A DNA stretch of 64,000 nt from Roseobacter ponti (GTDB lineage: Bacteria; Pseudomonadota; Alphaproteobacteria; Rhodobacterales; Rhodobacteraceae), in the NCBI RefSeq assembly GCF_012932215.1, contig NZ_CP048788.1, forward strand, positions 3,162,001-3,226,000, in the 5' to 3' direction. Positions 1 to 8,356 of the stretch are shown here, piece by piece (the first letter of the stretch is position 1; every line of letters starts with the position of its first letter). A program made the position numbers and the translations under genes. The notes below the pieces were generated by a model that was not told where the DNA came from, made no database searches, and worked only from the letters and a program-made list of their open reading frames with translations.

Positions 1-173
1 CCGGGAACGTTTATCCGGCAGCGGGGTTCGTGGCCGAGGCCCGCCGGAACGGAGCGCAGGCGGTGGAGTTCAATCTCGAGCCTTCCGCTGTGGGCAGCCA
101 GTTCGAAGATATAAGGCTCGGGCCCGCGACAAAGACGCTGCCTGTCTGGGTGGATGAGATCCTCGCCCGCTGA
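1..173 (+). CDS. Sir2-family NAD-dependent protein deacylase, C-terminal fragment
   Basis: The reading frame is open from the window edge (frame beginning at base 3) to the TGA at 171-173, giving 56 residues. The segment starts GNVYPAAGFVAEARRNGAQ and contains EFNLEPS, which matches the end of the Rossmann NAD-binding domain of class III sirtuins (CobB/NpdA type). These enzymes remove acyl groups from lysine using NAD+. The catalytic His and zinc cysteines lie outside the window, so the assignment rests on the C-terminal pattern only. It faces rpmB tail to tail across a terminator. Confidence 0.72.
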   Translation, partial: GNVYPAAGFVAEARRNGAQAVEFNLEPSAVGSQFEDIRLGPATKTLPVWVDEILAR

Positions 174-205
174 GTGCGTTGTATCTGAACACCACGCAGA
201 AACGC

Positions 206-233
206 AAAAACCCCGCCCTTGCCGGACGGGGTT
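206..233 (-). terminator. Intrinsic terminator of rpmB
   Basis: Read on the minus strand, this is a 10-pair stem (AACCCCGTCC against GGGCGGGGTT, with one T-G wobble) around a GGCAA loop, followed by a run of five T. It starts 23 bases after the rpmB stop codon. In the other direction it can also end the Sir2 transcript, but the T-run favours the minus strand. Confidence 0.8.
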
Positions 234-256
234 CTGAAACCCGGATTATCAGGCGA

Positions 257-556
257 TCAGCTGAGTACTTCTGCCGTGTCGGAGGATTTGGCAATCGCCT
301 TTTTGACCTTCAGCGCGCTGGCCGAAAGATCGCCGTCTTTGGCTTTCTCAAGGAACTTGTCCAGACCGCCACGGTGATCCACGGTGCGCAGTGCAGCCGC
401 CGAGATGCGGAACTTGAACGCGCGGCCCAGTGCTTCGGACTGCAGGGTCACATCGTTCAGGTTCGGCAGAAAGCGACGGCGTGTTTTGTTATTGGCGTGG
501 CTGACATTGTTGCCAGTCATCGGGCCTTTTCCGGTCAGTTCGCATACGCGCGACAT
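257..556 (-). CDS. rpmB: 50S ribosomal protein L28
   Basis: A 99-residue protein starting [20 protein letters not shown], the standard bacterial L28 N-terminus, followed by [13 protein letters not shown]28 is a late-assembling protein of the large ribosomal subunit. The length is slightly above the ~78 residues of E. coli and is usual for Rhodobacteraceae, which carry a C-terminal extension (here ending SSDTAEVLS). A single Cys near the N-terminus shows that this is not the zinc-binding CXXC form. The gene is monocistronic and ends at an intrinsic terminator. Confidence 0.97.
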   Translation of the reverse strand: MSRVCELTGKGPMTGNNVSHANNKTRRRFLPNLNDVTLQSEALGRAFKFRISAAALRTVDHRGGLDKFLEKAKDGDLSASALKVKKAIAKSSDTAEVLS

Positions 557-698
557 GGTGTCATCCTTTGTTCACTGGTCGTCCCGGCGGTCCGGTCAAC
601 GACAAAAGGGGGCAGCCCTGAGACCACGCCCCGGAAATTCGTTTGCTGGCTTTAGTGGGAATCGCGCAAAGCGTCAACCCGGAGGCTGTGCGTTTTCA

Positions 699-1685
699 TC
701 ACTTTGCTGCCCGCCGCATACCCAGTTCCGACAGAAACCCGGAGGCGGCTGCACCAGGGGCCATGTCACCAGACGCGACCTTTTCGGCGAAACCGGCCAG
801 TGCGGCACGGGCCTGCGGTGTTTCAAGCTCTGCCAGGACTGCATTTCTGACTTCCTGATGAAACCAGTATCGCGCCTGAGCCCTGCGTGTTCTGTCCCAG
901 AACCCGTTGTCGCGGCGCCAGTCTGTGAGTTCGTTAAGGTCCTGCCATACCCTGTCCAGACCGTGCTCTTCGAGGGCCGAAACCATTACCGCGCGGGGAA
1001 ACCCGTCAGGATCCTGCGGACGTTTGCGCAGGAGCCGGAGTGCGCCCGCATAATCGGCACAGGTGCGCTGTGCTGCGGCTTTCAGATCACCGTCTGCCTT
1101 GTTCACAACGATCATATCCGCGATTTCCATGATGCCGCGTTTGACGCCCTGCAACTCATCGCCGCCCGCCGGCGCCAGCAACAGCAAAAAGACGTCCGAC
1201 ATTTCCGCCACAACGGTCTCGGACTGCCCCACGCCCACCGTTTCGATCAGCACCACGTCAAACCCGGCGGCTTCGCACAGGGCCACCGCCTCGCGGGACC
1301 GGCGCGCGACACCACCCAGATGTGTCTGGCTGGGAGAGGGCCGGATAAACGCAGCAGGGTCGCGCGCGAGGCGGTCCATACGGGTTTTGTCGCCCAGAAT
1401 AGAGCCTCCGGTGCGGGTCGACGACGGATCAACTGCCAGTACCGCGACTTTCAGCGCCCTGCCCGTGAGCATCATCCCGAAGCTCTCGATAAAGGTTGAT
1501 TTGCCCACGCCCGGCGTGCCCGACAGCCCGATCCGCAAAGCCTCACGGTCTTTGGGCAGCGCCTCCATCAGCTCAATCGCCTGCGTGCGGTGATCGGCAC
1601 GTGCGCTCTCGACAAGCGTTATGGCACGCGCCAGCGCGCGACGCTCTCCGGCCGCCGTGCGTCGTGCAAGTTCCGCGATGTCCAT
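699..1685 (-). CDS. meaB: Methylmalonyl/ethylmalonyl-CoA mutase-associated GTPase MeaB (ArgK family)
   Basis: A 328-residue G3E-family P-loop GTPase. The Walker A motif GTPGVGKS is at residues 56-63, a VLAVDPSS switch segment follows, and the NKAD base-specificity motif is near residue 195. MeaB/ArgK proteins protect and reload B12-dependent acyl-CoA mutases. The obvious clients are the ethylmalonyl-CoA mutase encoded at 48692-50659 and a methylmalonyl-CoA mutase outside this window. It is not next to a mutase gene here. It is divergent from hrpB with 97 bases between start codons. The length is normal for the family. Confidence 0.93.
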   Translation of the reverse strand: MDIAELARRTAAGERRALARAITLVESARADHRTQAIELMEALPKDREALRIGLSGTPGVGKSTFIESFGMMLTGRALKVAVLAVDPSSTRTGGSILGDKTRMDRLARDPAAFIRPSPSQTHLGGVARRSREAVALCEAAGFDVVLIETVGVGQSETVVAEMSDVFLLLLAPAGGDELQGVKRGIMEIADMIVVNKADGDLKAAAQRTCADYAGALRLLRKRPQDPDGFPRAVMVSALEEHGLDRVWQDLNELTDWRRDNGFWDRTRRAQARYWFHQEVRNAVLAELETPQARAALAGFAEKVASGDMAPGAAASGFLSELGMRRAAK

Positions 1686-1782
1686 CTGGTCTCAGCCCCG
1701 GCAAGTACCCGGACGTTTTCCGGCAGTCCCCGCGAAATGTCCAGAGCCTCGCCCCCCCGGGTTTTTCGCGTTAAGCAGGGCC

Positions 1783-4224
1783 ATGCCCGCCGACCTGCCC
1801 ATCGATGTGATCCTGCCTGACGTGACACGCGTGCTCTCGCGTGACCGCCGGGTGGTGCTGCAGGCCCCGCCCGGGGCGGGCAAGACAACACGTGTGCCGC
1901 TGGCAATTCTGACCGCCGGCATAACACCGGGACGCATTCTGATGCTCGAGCCCCGCAGGCTGGCCGCGCGCGCTGCCGCAGAACGCTTGGCGCAGACCCT
2001 GGGCGAAAAGGTCGGCGAGACCGTGGGATACCGCATGCGCGGTGCCTCAGCAGTGTCCCCGGCCACCCGGATTGAAGTGATCACCGAGGGCATTCTGACC
2101 CGGATGATCCAGCATCAACCGGACCTGCCCGGCGTCGGGGTCGTGATATTCGACGAATTCCACGAGAGATCGCTTAACGCCGATCTCGGGCTGGCGCTCT
2201 GTCTGGAGACTGCTGCAGCCTTTCGCGACGATCTGAACCTAGTGGTCATGTCAGCGACCCTTGATGCGCAGCCTGTCGCAGGCCTTCTGGGCGCGGAAAT
2301 CCTCACCTCCGAAGGTCGCAGTTTTGATGTGGAACAGCGGTTTCTGGACCGGCCGCGCGGCAAAGATCAGCGGCTGGAGAACGCCACAGCTGATCTGGTC
2401 CTTACCGCGCTGGAGGCCTCCCCCGGCAGTGCGCTGGTTTTTCTGCCCGGCGAGGGAGAAATCCGCCGCACTGAGGCCCTGCTGAAAGCGCATCTGCCGG
2501 CCGGGGTTACACTGCATCCGCTTTACGGGGCGATGAAATTTGCAGATCAGCGCGCGGCTATCCGACCTGCAGAGACCGGGCGCAAGGTTGTGCTTGCCAC
2601 GGCCATTGCCGAGACCTCTCTGACCATCGAGGGCATCCGGATCGTGGTGGACGCAGGCCTGTCGCGTCGGTCGGAGTTTGACCCCGCCTCCGGCTTGTCT
2701 CGCCTGATCACCACCCGCGTCACCAGGGCCGAGGCGACGCAGCGTGCCGGACGTGCAGGCCGCATGGCGCCGGGCGTGTGCTACAGGCTCTGGCCCCGCG
2801 GCGAGGATGGTGCGCTCGCGGCTTTCCCGCCTGCTGAGATCGAAGCGGGCGATCTTACGGGCTTTGCGCTGGAGCTGGCGCTCTGGGGCGCGCGGGCCGA
2901 AGAGATGGCTTTTGTGACGCCCCCGCATGAGGGCCGTTTGCGTGAGGCACGCAGCGTTCTGGAGATGCTGGGCGCGCTCGATGCACGCGGGCTGATCACC
3001 GGTCACGGACGGCAGCTTTCCGGATTGCCGCTGCATCCGCGTCTTGCACATATGGTGGCGCTCGGTGGGCCGGACGCACCGCTGCTGGCGGCTTTGCTGG
3101 CCGGGCGCGACATCCTGCGGGGCGGATCTGTTGATCTTACACGCCGGCTTCTGGCGGTGAAAAATCCCCGCGATTACGAGCGCGAGTTCGGCACTGGTCC
3201 GGATCGCGGAGCGCTCGCCCGGATCCGTGATGAGGCAGGACGGCTGGTCGGGAAAGGTCCCGCGCGGGGCGATCAGAGCGTCGGCGCCATGGCGGCTCTG
3301 GCCTATCCTGACCGCATCGCGCTGCGTCGTCCGGGCGATGCACCGCGATATATTCTGTCGGGCGGCAAGGGGGCGGTCCTGCCCGCCGGTGACCCGATGG
3401 CAGGCGTAAATCTGCTGGTGGCAACCGATCTTGACGGCGACCCGCGGGAGGCAAAAATCCGGCAGGCCGCAGAGCTCAGCATGGCGGAACTCCGGCACCT
3501 TTTCGCGGATCAGATCGGCTGGGAAAGCGTCTGTCAGTGGTCGCGCCGCGAAGGCAAAGTGCTGGCCCGGCAACAGGAACGCTTCGGCGCGCTGGTTCTC
3601 GATGATCGTGCATGGCCTGAGGCGCCGGCAGCGGCGGTGGCCACTGCGATGCTTGACGGGGTGCGCCAGCTCGGGTTCACGCCTGCCGGTGCCGCTGAGC
3701 GGTTCATTGCGCGCACGCAGCTGATGCACCGGTCAGACCCGGCGTTTCCCGATTTCTCTCACGAACACCTGACTGAGACGCTGGAAGAGTGGCTGCTGCC
3801 CCACCTGGAGGGGGTAAAAACAGCAGCCGGCTGGAAACGCTTTGATCCCCTGCCCGCCCTGCAGGCACGGCTGAGCTGGGAGCAAAGCCAGGCACTGGGC
3901 CGTGCTGTGCCCTCGCATTTTGTAACACCACTGGGGCGCAAAGTCCCGATCAGCTATGACGGTGCCCAGCCGCAGATTGAACTGCGCCTGCAGGAGGTTT
4001 TTGGCGTTACCAGGCACCCGCTTGTTGCCGGGACGCCGGTACGCATGACGCTTCTCTCACCCGCGCGCAGACCGGTGCAGGTCACCGAAGACCTGCCCGG
4101 GTTCTGGGCGACTTCTTATGCGGATGTGCGCAAGGATATGCGCGGGCGTTATCCCAGGCACCCCTGGCCCGAGGACCCGACAGCGGCCGACCCCACGCTC
4201 AGGGCAAAACCACGCGGAACCTGA
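1783..4224 (+). CDS. hrpB: ATP-dependent helicase HrpB (DEAH/DExH box)
   Basis: An 813-residue DExH helicase. The P-loop APPGAGKT is at residues 28-35; DEFHER (motif II), the MSAT motif and the QRAGRAGR motif VI follow, then HA2/HrpB C-terminal domains ending near HPWPEDPT. The family is predicted to unwind RNA or DNA; the substrate is unknown and despite the name it is unrelated to type III secretion. The start was set at the ATG giving MPADLPIDVILPDV, because that is where family similarity begins. The frame is open further upstream to 1621, but that part overlaps the meaB start and has no family character. Confidence 0.94.
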   Translation: MPADLPIDVILPDVTRVLSRDRRVVLQAPPGAGKTTRVPLAILTAGITPGRILMLEPRRLAARAAAERLAQTLGEKVGETVGYRMRGASAVSPATRIEVITEGILTRMIQHQPDLPGVGVVIFDEFHERSLNADLGLALCLETAAAFRDDLNLVVMSATLDAQPVAGLLGAEILTSEGRSFDVEQRFLDRPRGKDQRLENATADLVLTALEASPGSALVFLPGEGEIRRTEALLKAHLPAGVTLHPLYGAMKFADQRAAIRPAETGRKVVLATAIAETSLTIEGIRIVVDAGLSRRSEFDPASGLSRLITTRVTRAEATQRAGRAGRMAPGVCYRLWPRGEDGALAAFPPAEIEAGDLTGFALELALWGARAEEMAFVTPPHEGRLREARSVLEMLGALDARGLITGHGRQLSGLPLHPRLAHMVALGGPDAPLLAALLAGRDILRGGSVDLTRRLLAVKNPRDYEREFGTGPDRGALARIRDEAGRLVGKGPARGDQSVGAMAALAYPDRIALRRPGDAPRYILSGGKGAVLPAGDPMAGVNLLVATDLDGDPREAKIRQAAELSMAELRHLFADQIGWESVCQWSRREGKVLARQQERFGALVLDDRAWPEAPAAAVATAMLDGVRQLGFTPAGAAERFIARTQLMHRSDPAFPDFSHEHLTETLEEWLLPHLEGVKTAAGWKRFDPLPALQARLSWEQSQALGRAVPSHFVTPLGRKVPISYDGAQPQIELRLQEVFGVTRHPLVAGTPVRMTLLSPARRPVQVTEDLPGFWATSYADVRKDMRGRYPRHPWPEDPTAADPTLRAKPRGT

Positions 4225-4233
4225 CCCGGGCGC

Positions 4234-5160
4234 TTACCGCCCCAGACACCAGCGCATGATCGCCTTTTGCGCATGAAGACGGTTTTCCGCCTCATCGAAG
4301 ATCACCGAATTCGGGCCGTCCATCACTTCGGATGTCGCCTCGTCATCGCGGTGAGCGGGCAGGCAGTGCATGAACAACGCATCCGGCTTCGCCTGCGCCA
4401 TCAGCCGTTCGTCCACCCGGTAGGGGCGAAGCTGGTTGTGCCGCCGTTCCCGCGCGGATTGCGCATCGTGCATCGACACCCAGGTGTCTGTGACCACGAG
4501 ATCCGCCCCTTCGACCGCGCGCGCCGGATCCCGTTGGATCTCGATTTTTGAGCCCTTCGAGCGCGCCAGGTCGATGAATTCCTGCTCCGGATCCAGCGTC
4601 GGAGGGCCGGTGAACGTCAGATCGAAGCCGAACTGCCCCGCCGCGTGCAGAAAGGATGAGCATACATTGTTGCCGTCCCCGGACCAGACGACCTTCTTGC
4701 CGCGGATCGGGCCGCGGTGTTCTTCAAAGGTCATGACATCGGCCATGATCTGGCAGGGATGTGTGCGGTCGGTGAGACCGTTGATGACAGGTACCGTGGC
4801 AAACTCTGCCATTTCGGTCAGAACCGCCTCGTCAAATGTCCGGATCATGATCAGATCGACATAGCGGCTGAGCACGCGGGCAGTATCTGCGATGGTCTCA
4901 CCGTGGCCGAGCTGCATATCAGAGCCTGAGAGCACCATCGTCTGCCCGCCCATCTGGCGCACGCCGACATCAAAGGAAACGCGCGTCCGGGTCGATGGTT
5001 TTTCAAAGATCAGCGCGACCATGTGATCTTTGAGCGGCTGATTGTCATCGAGCGCACCGCGCGGGCGGCCCTGGCGGGCGGATTTCATCTGCGCTGCGGT
5101 GTCGATGATCTGCCGCAGGTGGTCCTGACCGGTCAGGTGAATATCAAGAAAGTGGTTCAT
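4234..5160 (-). CDS. argF: Ornithine carbamoyltransferase
   Basis: A 308-residue enzyme that condenses ornithine with carbamoyl phosphate to citrulline in arginine synthesis, in the cytoplasm. The carbamoyl-phosphate motif STRTR is at residues 56-60. An HPCQ motif and the ornithine loop [10 protein letters not shown] near the C-terminus are intact. It lies 63 bases downstream of argD on the same strand, the usual argD-argF pair in alphaproteobacteria. It converges on hrpB with only nine bases between stops. Confidence 0.97.
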   Translation of the reverse strand: MNHFLDIHLTGQDHLRQIIDTAAQMKSARQGRPRGALDDNQPLKDHMVALIFEKPSTRTRVSFDVGVRQMGGQTMVLSGSDMQLGHGETIADTARVLSRYVDLIMIRTFDEAVLTEMAEFATVPVINGLTDRTHPCQIMADVMTFEEHRGPIRGKKVVWSGDGNNVCSSFLHAAGQFGFDLTFTGPPTLDPEQEFIDLARSKGSKIEIQRDPARAVEGADLVVTDTWVSMHDAQSARERRHNQLRPYRVDERLMAQAKPDALFMHCLPAHRDDEATSEVMDGPNSVIFDEAENRLHAQKAIMRWCLGR

Positions 5161-5223
5161 GTCGGTTTACTTTTTCTTTGCAGACCGGAGGCCGGTGCCG
5201 GGATGTTTTACGACCGGGTGACT

Positions 5224-6399
5224 TCAGGCGGCGGCGACGGCCGATGCGGCAGCATCAAGCCGGCTCATGGCATCGTCGATTTCCGCGTCAGTGATCGTGA
5301 GGGGCGGTAGCAGGCGTATGACGTTATCCGCTGCCGGGACGGTCAGAACAAGCTCGTCATATCCGGCCTTCACCACGTCCGCATTGGTGGCACGACATTT
5401 GATACCGAGCATCAGCCCGCTGCCCCGCACACTGTCAAAAACATCCGGATGTGCGGCGATCAGACCCTCAAGTTTCTGGCGCATGAGAGCCGCTTTGCGG
5501 TTTACCTCAGCGAGAAAATCAGGGTCGGTGACATGGTCCATCACGGCACAGCCCACAGCGCAGCCGAGCGGGTTGCCGCCATAGGTCGAGCCATGGGTGC
5601 CCAGCGTCATGCCGCTGGCGGCCTCTTCAGTGGCCAGAACCGCGCCCAGAGGAAAGCCACCGCCGATACCTTTGGCGACCATCATGATATCAGGTGTGAT
5701 CCCGGACCATTCATGGGCGAAAAGACGGCCTGTCCGGGCCACACCGCACTGCACTTCGTCAAAGATCAGCAGGATCCCGTGCTCGTCGCAAAGGTCGCGC
5801 AGGCCCTTCAGGCACTGATCCGGCACCGGGCGGATGCCACCCTCGCCCTGTACCGGTTCGATCAGGATGGCGGCAATGGTGTCATCAACAGCCGCTGTCA
5901 GGGCGTCATGATCGCCGAATTCCAGATGCACGAAGCCGGGCAGCAGCGGGCCGAAACCTTTGGTCATTTTCTCGGACCCGGCAGCGGCGATCCCCGCAGA
6001 GGAGCGCCCGTGAAATGAACCTGAGAAGGTAATGATCCCGGTCTTTTCGGGGTGACCTTTATCATACCAGTATTTGCGCGCCATTTTCACGGCAAGCTCA
6101 CAGGCCTCGGTGCCGGAGTTAGTAAAGAACACCGTGTCCGCGAAGGTGTGTTCGGTTAGCTTGTCCGCCAGCGCCTGCTGCTGGGGGATTCTGTAAAGGT
6201 TGGAGGTGTGCCAGAGCGCGCCGGCCTGATCGGTGAGCGCCTGCACCAGTGCGGGGTGCGCATGGCCCAGCGCGTTCACCGCAATGCCGGCACCGAGATC
6301 AAGGAAACGTCGTCCGTCCGCTTCTGTCAGCCAGGAACCTTCGCCTTTGACAAACGTCATCGGCGCGCGGGCATAGGTGGGCAGCAGGGTCGGGATCAT
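5224..6399 (-). CDS. argD: Acetylornithine transaminase
   Basis: A 391-residue class III aminotransferase that makes N-acetylornithine from N-acetylglutamate semialdehyde with PLP. The protein starts MIPTLLPTYARAPMTFVKGE, contains FTNSGTEACE (cofactor phosphate cup), IFDEVQCG, and the PLP lysine in MVAKGIGGGFPLG. The start at 6399 has an AAGGAAG ribosome site six bases ahead. An upstream in-frame ATG at 6447 is not supported by family similarity. First gene of argD-argF. Confidence 0.96.
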   Translation of the reverse strand: MIPTLLPTYARAPMTFVKGEGSWLTEADGRRFLDLGAGIAVNALGHAHPALVQALTDQAGALWHTSNLYRIPQQQALADKLTEHTFADTVFFTNSGTEACELAVKMARKYWYDKGHPEKTGIITFSGSFHGRSSAGIAAAGSEKMTKGFGPLLPGFVHLEFGDHDALTAAVDDTIAAILIEPVQGEGGIRPVPDQCLKGLRDLCDEHGILLIFDEVQCGVARTGRLFAHEWSGITPDIMMVAKGIGGGFPLGAVLATEEAASGMTLGTHGSTYGGNPLGCAVGCAVMDHVTDPDFLAEVNRKAALMRQKLEGLIAAHPDVFDSVRGSGLMLGIKCRATNADVVKAGYDELVLTVPAADNVIRLLPPLTITDAEIDDAMSRLDAAASAVAAA

Positions 6400-6666
6400 C
6401 GGATCTTCCTTATCAGATAAGCTCAGGCCGGAGCACGGAAGGTGCATGAGCCTCAGAGCGGGGTCAACAACTATCGGGTTTCAGTCAGGAACTTCACTGC
6501 GGCGCAGGCAGCAACGGATGGCCTCCTCAGAGGCCTGCATTCAGCGTCGTCGCAGCGACAGCATATACGTCCGGTGTTTCATATCCGCTGATTAGCCCGC
6601 GCGCATCAGTTTGGGAAGGAAAATCTTCGCTTGCGCCGCAGGGTCGGCGGGCGCATAGGCCGCATC

Positions 6667-7587
6667 ATGTTCACACCCCGCGCCGAAAACCCGCGCATCG
6701 CCGTTTTGCTGATGCTCATCGCCACGGCGTTCATTGCGGCGACGATGCTTTTTGCCAAGGTCCTTGGCAGCGATGCGGCAGGGCCCGCGCTGCATCCGTT
6801 GCAGATCACCCACGGGCGCTTTGTTTTTGCCTTTGCGGTGCTGGCGGCGGCGGCAGGTGTGCTGCGCCCGACGCTCACGCGACCAGGCTGGTGGCTGCAC
6901 ATTGCACGCACAACATGCGGGTGGGCGGGGGTGACGCTGATGTTTGCCTCTGTTGCCTATATTCCACTCGCCGATGCCACCGCCATCACCTTTCTCAATC
7001 CGGTATTCGGGATGATGCTGGCCATTCCGCTCCTGGGCGAAAAGGTCGGGCGCATCCGCTGGTCTGCTGCTGCTATGGCGCTCGCCGGCGCAGTCATTCT
7101 GCTGCGCCCCACGCCGGAGAGCTTTCAGGCGGCAAGCCTGCTGGCGCTGGCAGCGGCGGCTGTGATGGGTCTGGAGCTCATATTCATCAAAAAGCTCTCG
7201 GGGCGGGAGCCGGCCTTTCAGGTGCTGCTGACCAACAACTTTCTGGGACTGATCCTCGCCTGCGCCGCTGTGGTCTTCGTATGGCAGGCGCCCACCGGCC
7301 TGCAATGGCTGCTGCTGGGCGGTCTTGGGCTCTGCATGGCGGCGGCACAGGCCTGTTTTGTAAACGCTATGGCACGCGCGGACGCCAGCTTTGTGGCGCC
7401 CTTCAGCTATGGCACGCTGATATTCGCGACGCTTTATGATGTCGCCTTTTACAACCAGATCCCCGATATGGTCACATGGCTGGGCGCCGGCATCATTCTG
7501 ACCGGTGGTATTATCCTGGCCGTGCGTGAAGCGCGTGCCCGTACGGCAGCCGTGCAATCAGCGCCACCTGTCGTTCAGCGCTTGTAA
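6667..7587 (+). CDS. EamA/DMT-superfamily transporter
   Basis: A 306-residue integral membrane protein with about ten hydrophobic segments in two EamA repeats; the second begins at about residue 165 (LLALAAAAVMGLELIFIKKL). Family members export amino acids, metabolites or drugs by proton antiport; the substrate cannot be read from the sequence. The start MFTPRAENPRIAVLLMLIAT places the first helix normally. A frame extension to 6631 adds only basic residues. gcrA follows 88 bases downstream, and the stop codon lies inside the proposed gcrA -35 element. Confidence 0.88.
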   Translation: MFTPRAENPRIAVLLMLIATAFIAATMLFAKVLGSDAAGPALHPLQITHGRFVFAFAVLAAAAGVLRPTLTRPGWWLHIARTTCGWAGVTLMFASVAYIPLADATAITFLNPVFGMMLAIPLLGEKVGRIRWSAAAMALAGAVILLRPTPESFQAASLLALAAAAVMGLELIFIKKLSGREPAFQVLLTNNFLGLILACAAVVFVWQAPTGLQWLLLGGLGLCMAAAQACFVNAMARADASFVAPFSYGTLIFATLYDVAFYNQIPDMVTWLGAGIILTGGIILAVREARARTAAVQSAPPVVQRL

Positions 7588-7609
7588 CTCCCTGGTGAGT
7601 GATTAGAAT
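7582..7609 (+). promoter_or_regulatory. Candidate sigma-70 promoter of gcrA
   Basis: TTGTAA at 7582-7587 and TAGAAT at 7604-7609 are separated by 16 bases, a good match to a housekeeping promoter. Transcription would start near 7616. The TAA of the upstream transporter is the last half of the -35 hexamer. This is an inference from sequence only. Confidence 0.5.
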
Positions 7610-7627
7610 AAGATCCCGTGATGCAGC

Positions 7628-7658
7628 AAAGCGGTCCGACTGACGAAGGGCCGCTTTT
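7628..7658 (+). terminator. Terminator-like hairpin in the gcrA leader
   Basis: AAAGCGGTCC (7628-7637) pairs with GGGCCGCTTT (7648-7657), with one U-G pair, around a ten-base loop and ending in TTTT. It can serve as the intrinsic terminator of the upstream EamA gene. It ends only 18 bases before the gcrA start codon, so a gcrA transcript starting at the promoter proposed at 7582-7609 would also carry it. A GAGGAAG ribosome site follows at once. Confidence 0.6.
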
Positions 7659-7675
7659 GACTTGAGGAAGTACCG

Positions 7676-8239
7676 ATGTCCTGGACCGACGAACGCGTTG
7701 AAATGCTCAAAAAGATGTGGGGCGAAGGTCAGTCGGCCAGCCAGATCGCAAAAGAGCTCGGCGGGGTGACCCGCAACGCCGTGATCGGCAAAGTGCATCG
7801 CCTGGGGCTCTCCAACCGCGCGACCGCAGCATCGAAACCCGAGGCCAAGGCAAAGGCGGCCCCCAAGGCCGAAGCCCGGCCAAAAGCCGCGACAAAACCG
7901 GCAGAACCGGCAGCCCGGGCCGAAGCAGAACCGGCTGCGCCCAAGCCGATCCCCGCACGCAAGCAGATTATCCCGGCAGGACAGCCGCTGCCGCCGCAGC
8001 CCTCGGCCAACGAAATCAGCCCTGAAGCGCTGGCCAAGGTCTCCGAGATTGAGAAAAAGGCCAAAAAGCTCTCATTGATGGAACTGACCGAGCGGACCTG
8101 CAAATGGCCGGTAGGCGATCCCGCGACAGAGAACTTCTGGTTCTGCGGGTTGCCGGTGCAGCAGGGCAAACCCTATTGCGAAGCACATGTGGGCGTGGCG
8201 TTCCAGCCGATGTCCTCGCGTCGTGACCGTCGCCGCTGA
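7676..8239 (+). CDS. gcrA: Cell cycle regulator GcrA
   Basis: A 187-residue protein starting MSWTDERVEMLKKMWGEG and QSASQIAKELGGVTRNAVIG, the diagnostic DNA-binding N-terminus of GcrA. A low-complexity Ala/Lys/Pro linker (about residues 45-115) joins it to the conserved C-terminal domain with CKWPVGDPATENFWFCG and a YCEAH segment, which contacts RNA polymerase sigma-70 domain 2. In Caulobacter, GcrA activates promoters bearing CcrM-methylated GANTC sites. A GAGGAAG ribosome site precedes the ATG. The linker is longer than in Caulobacter. Confidence 0.95.
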   Translation: MSWTDERVEMLKKMWGEGQSASQIAKELGGVTRNAVIGKVHRLGLSNRATAASKPEAKAKAAPKAEARPKAATKPAEPAARAEAEPAAPKPIPARKQIIPAGQPLPPQPSANEISPEALAKVSEIEKKAKKLSLMELTERTCKWPVGDPATENFWFCGLPVQQGKPYCEAHVGVAFQPMSSRRDRRR

Positions 8240-8356
8240 GGCGGCGCTGCCGCACCTGCCACGTTCCTGATTGTAATTTTTGCCACGCAATGGTGAATTG
8301 CGCGCGGCTGCCGATGCGGTATCAGCAGGCCACAGCAACCGATGACAGGTGTCCTG

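Noticed and set aside
384-1499. Long open frame on the plus strand opposite meaB
   Set aside because: It is antisense to a complete, motif-bearing GTPase gene and has no recognisable protein character.
1783-4224. HrpB as a sign of a type III secretion system
   Set aside because: This HrpB is the DExH helicase, unrelated to Hrp secretion; no secretion genes are near.
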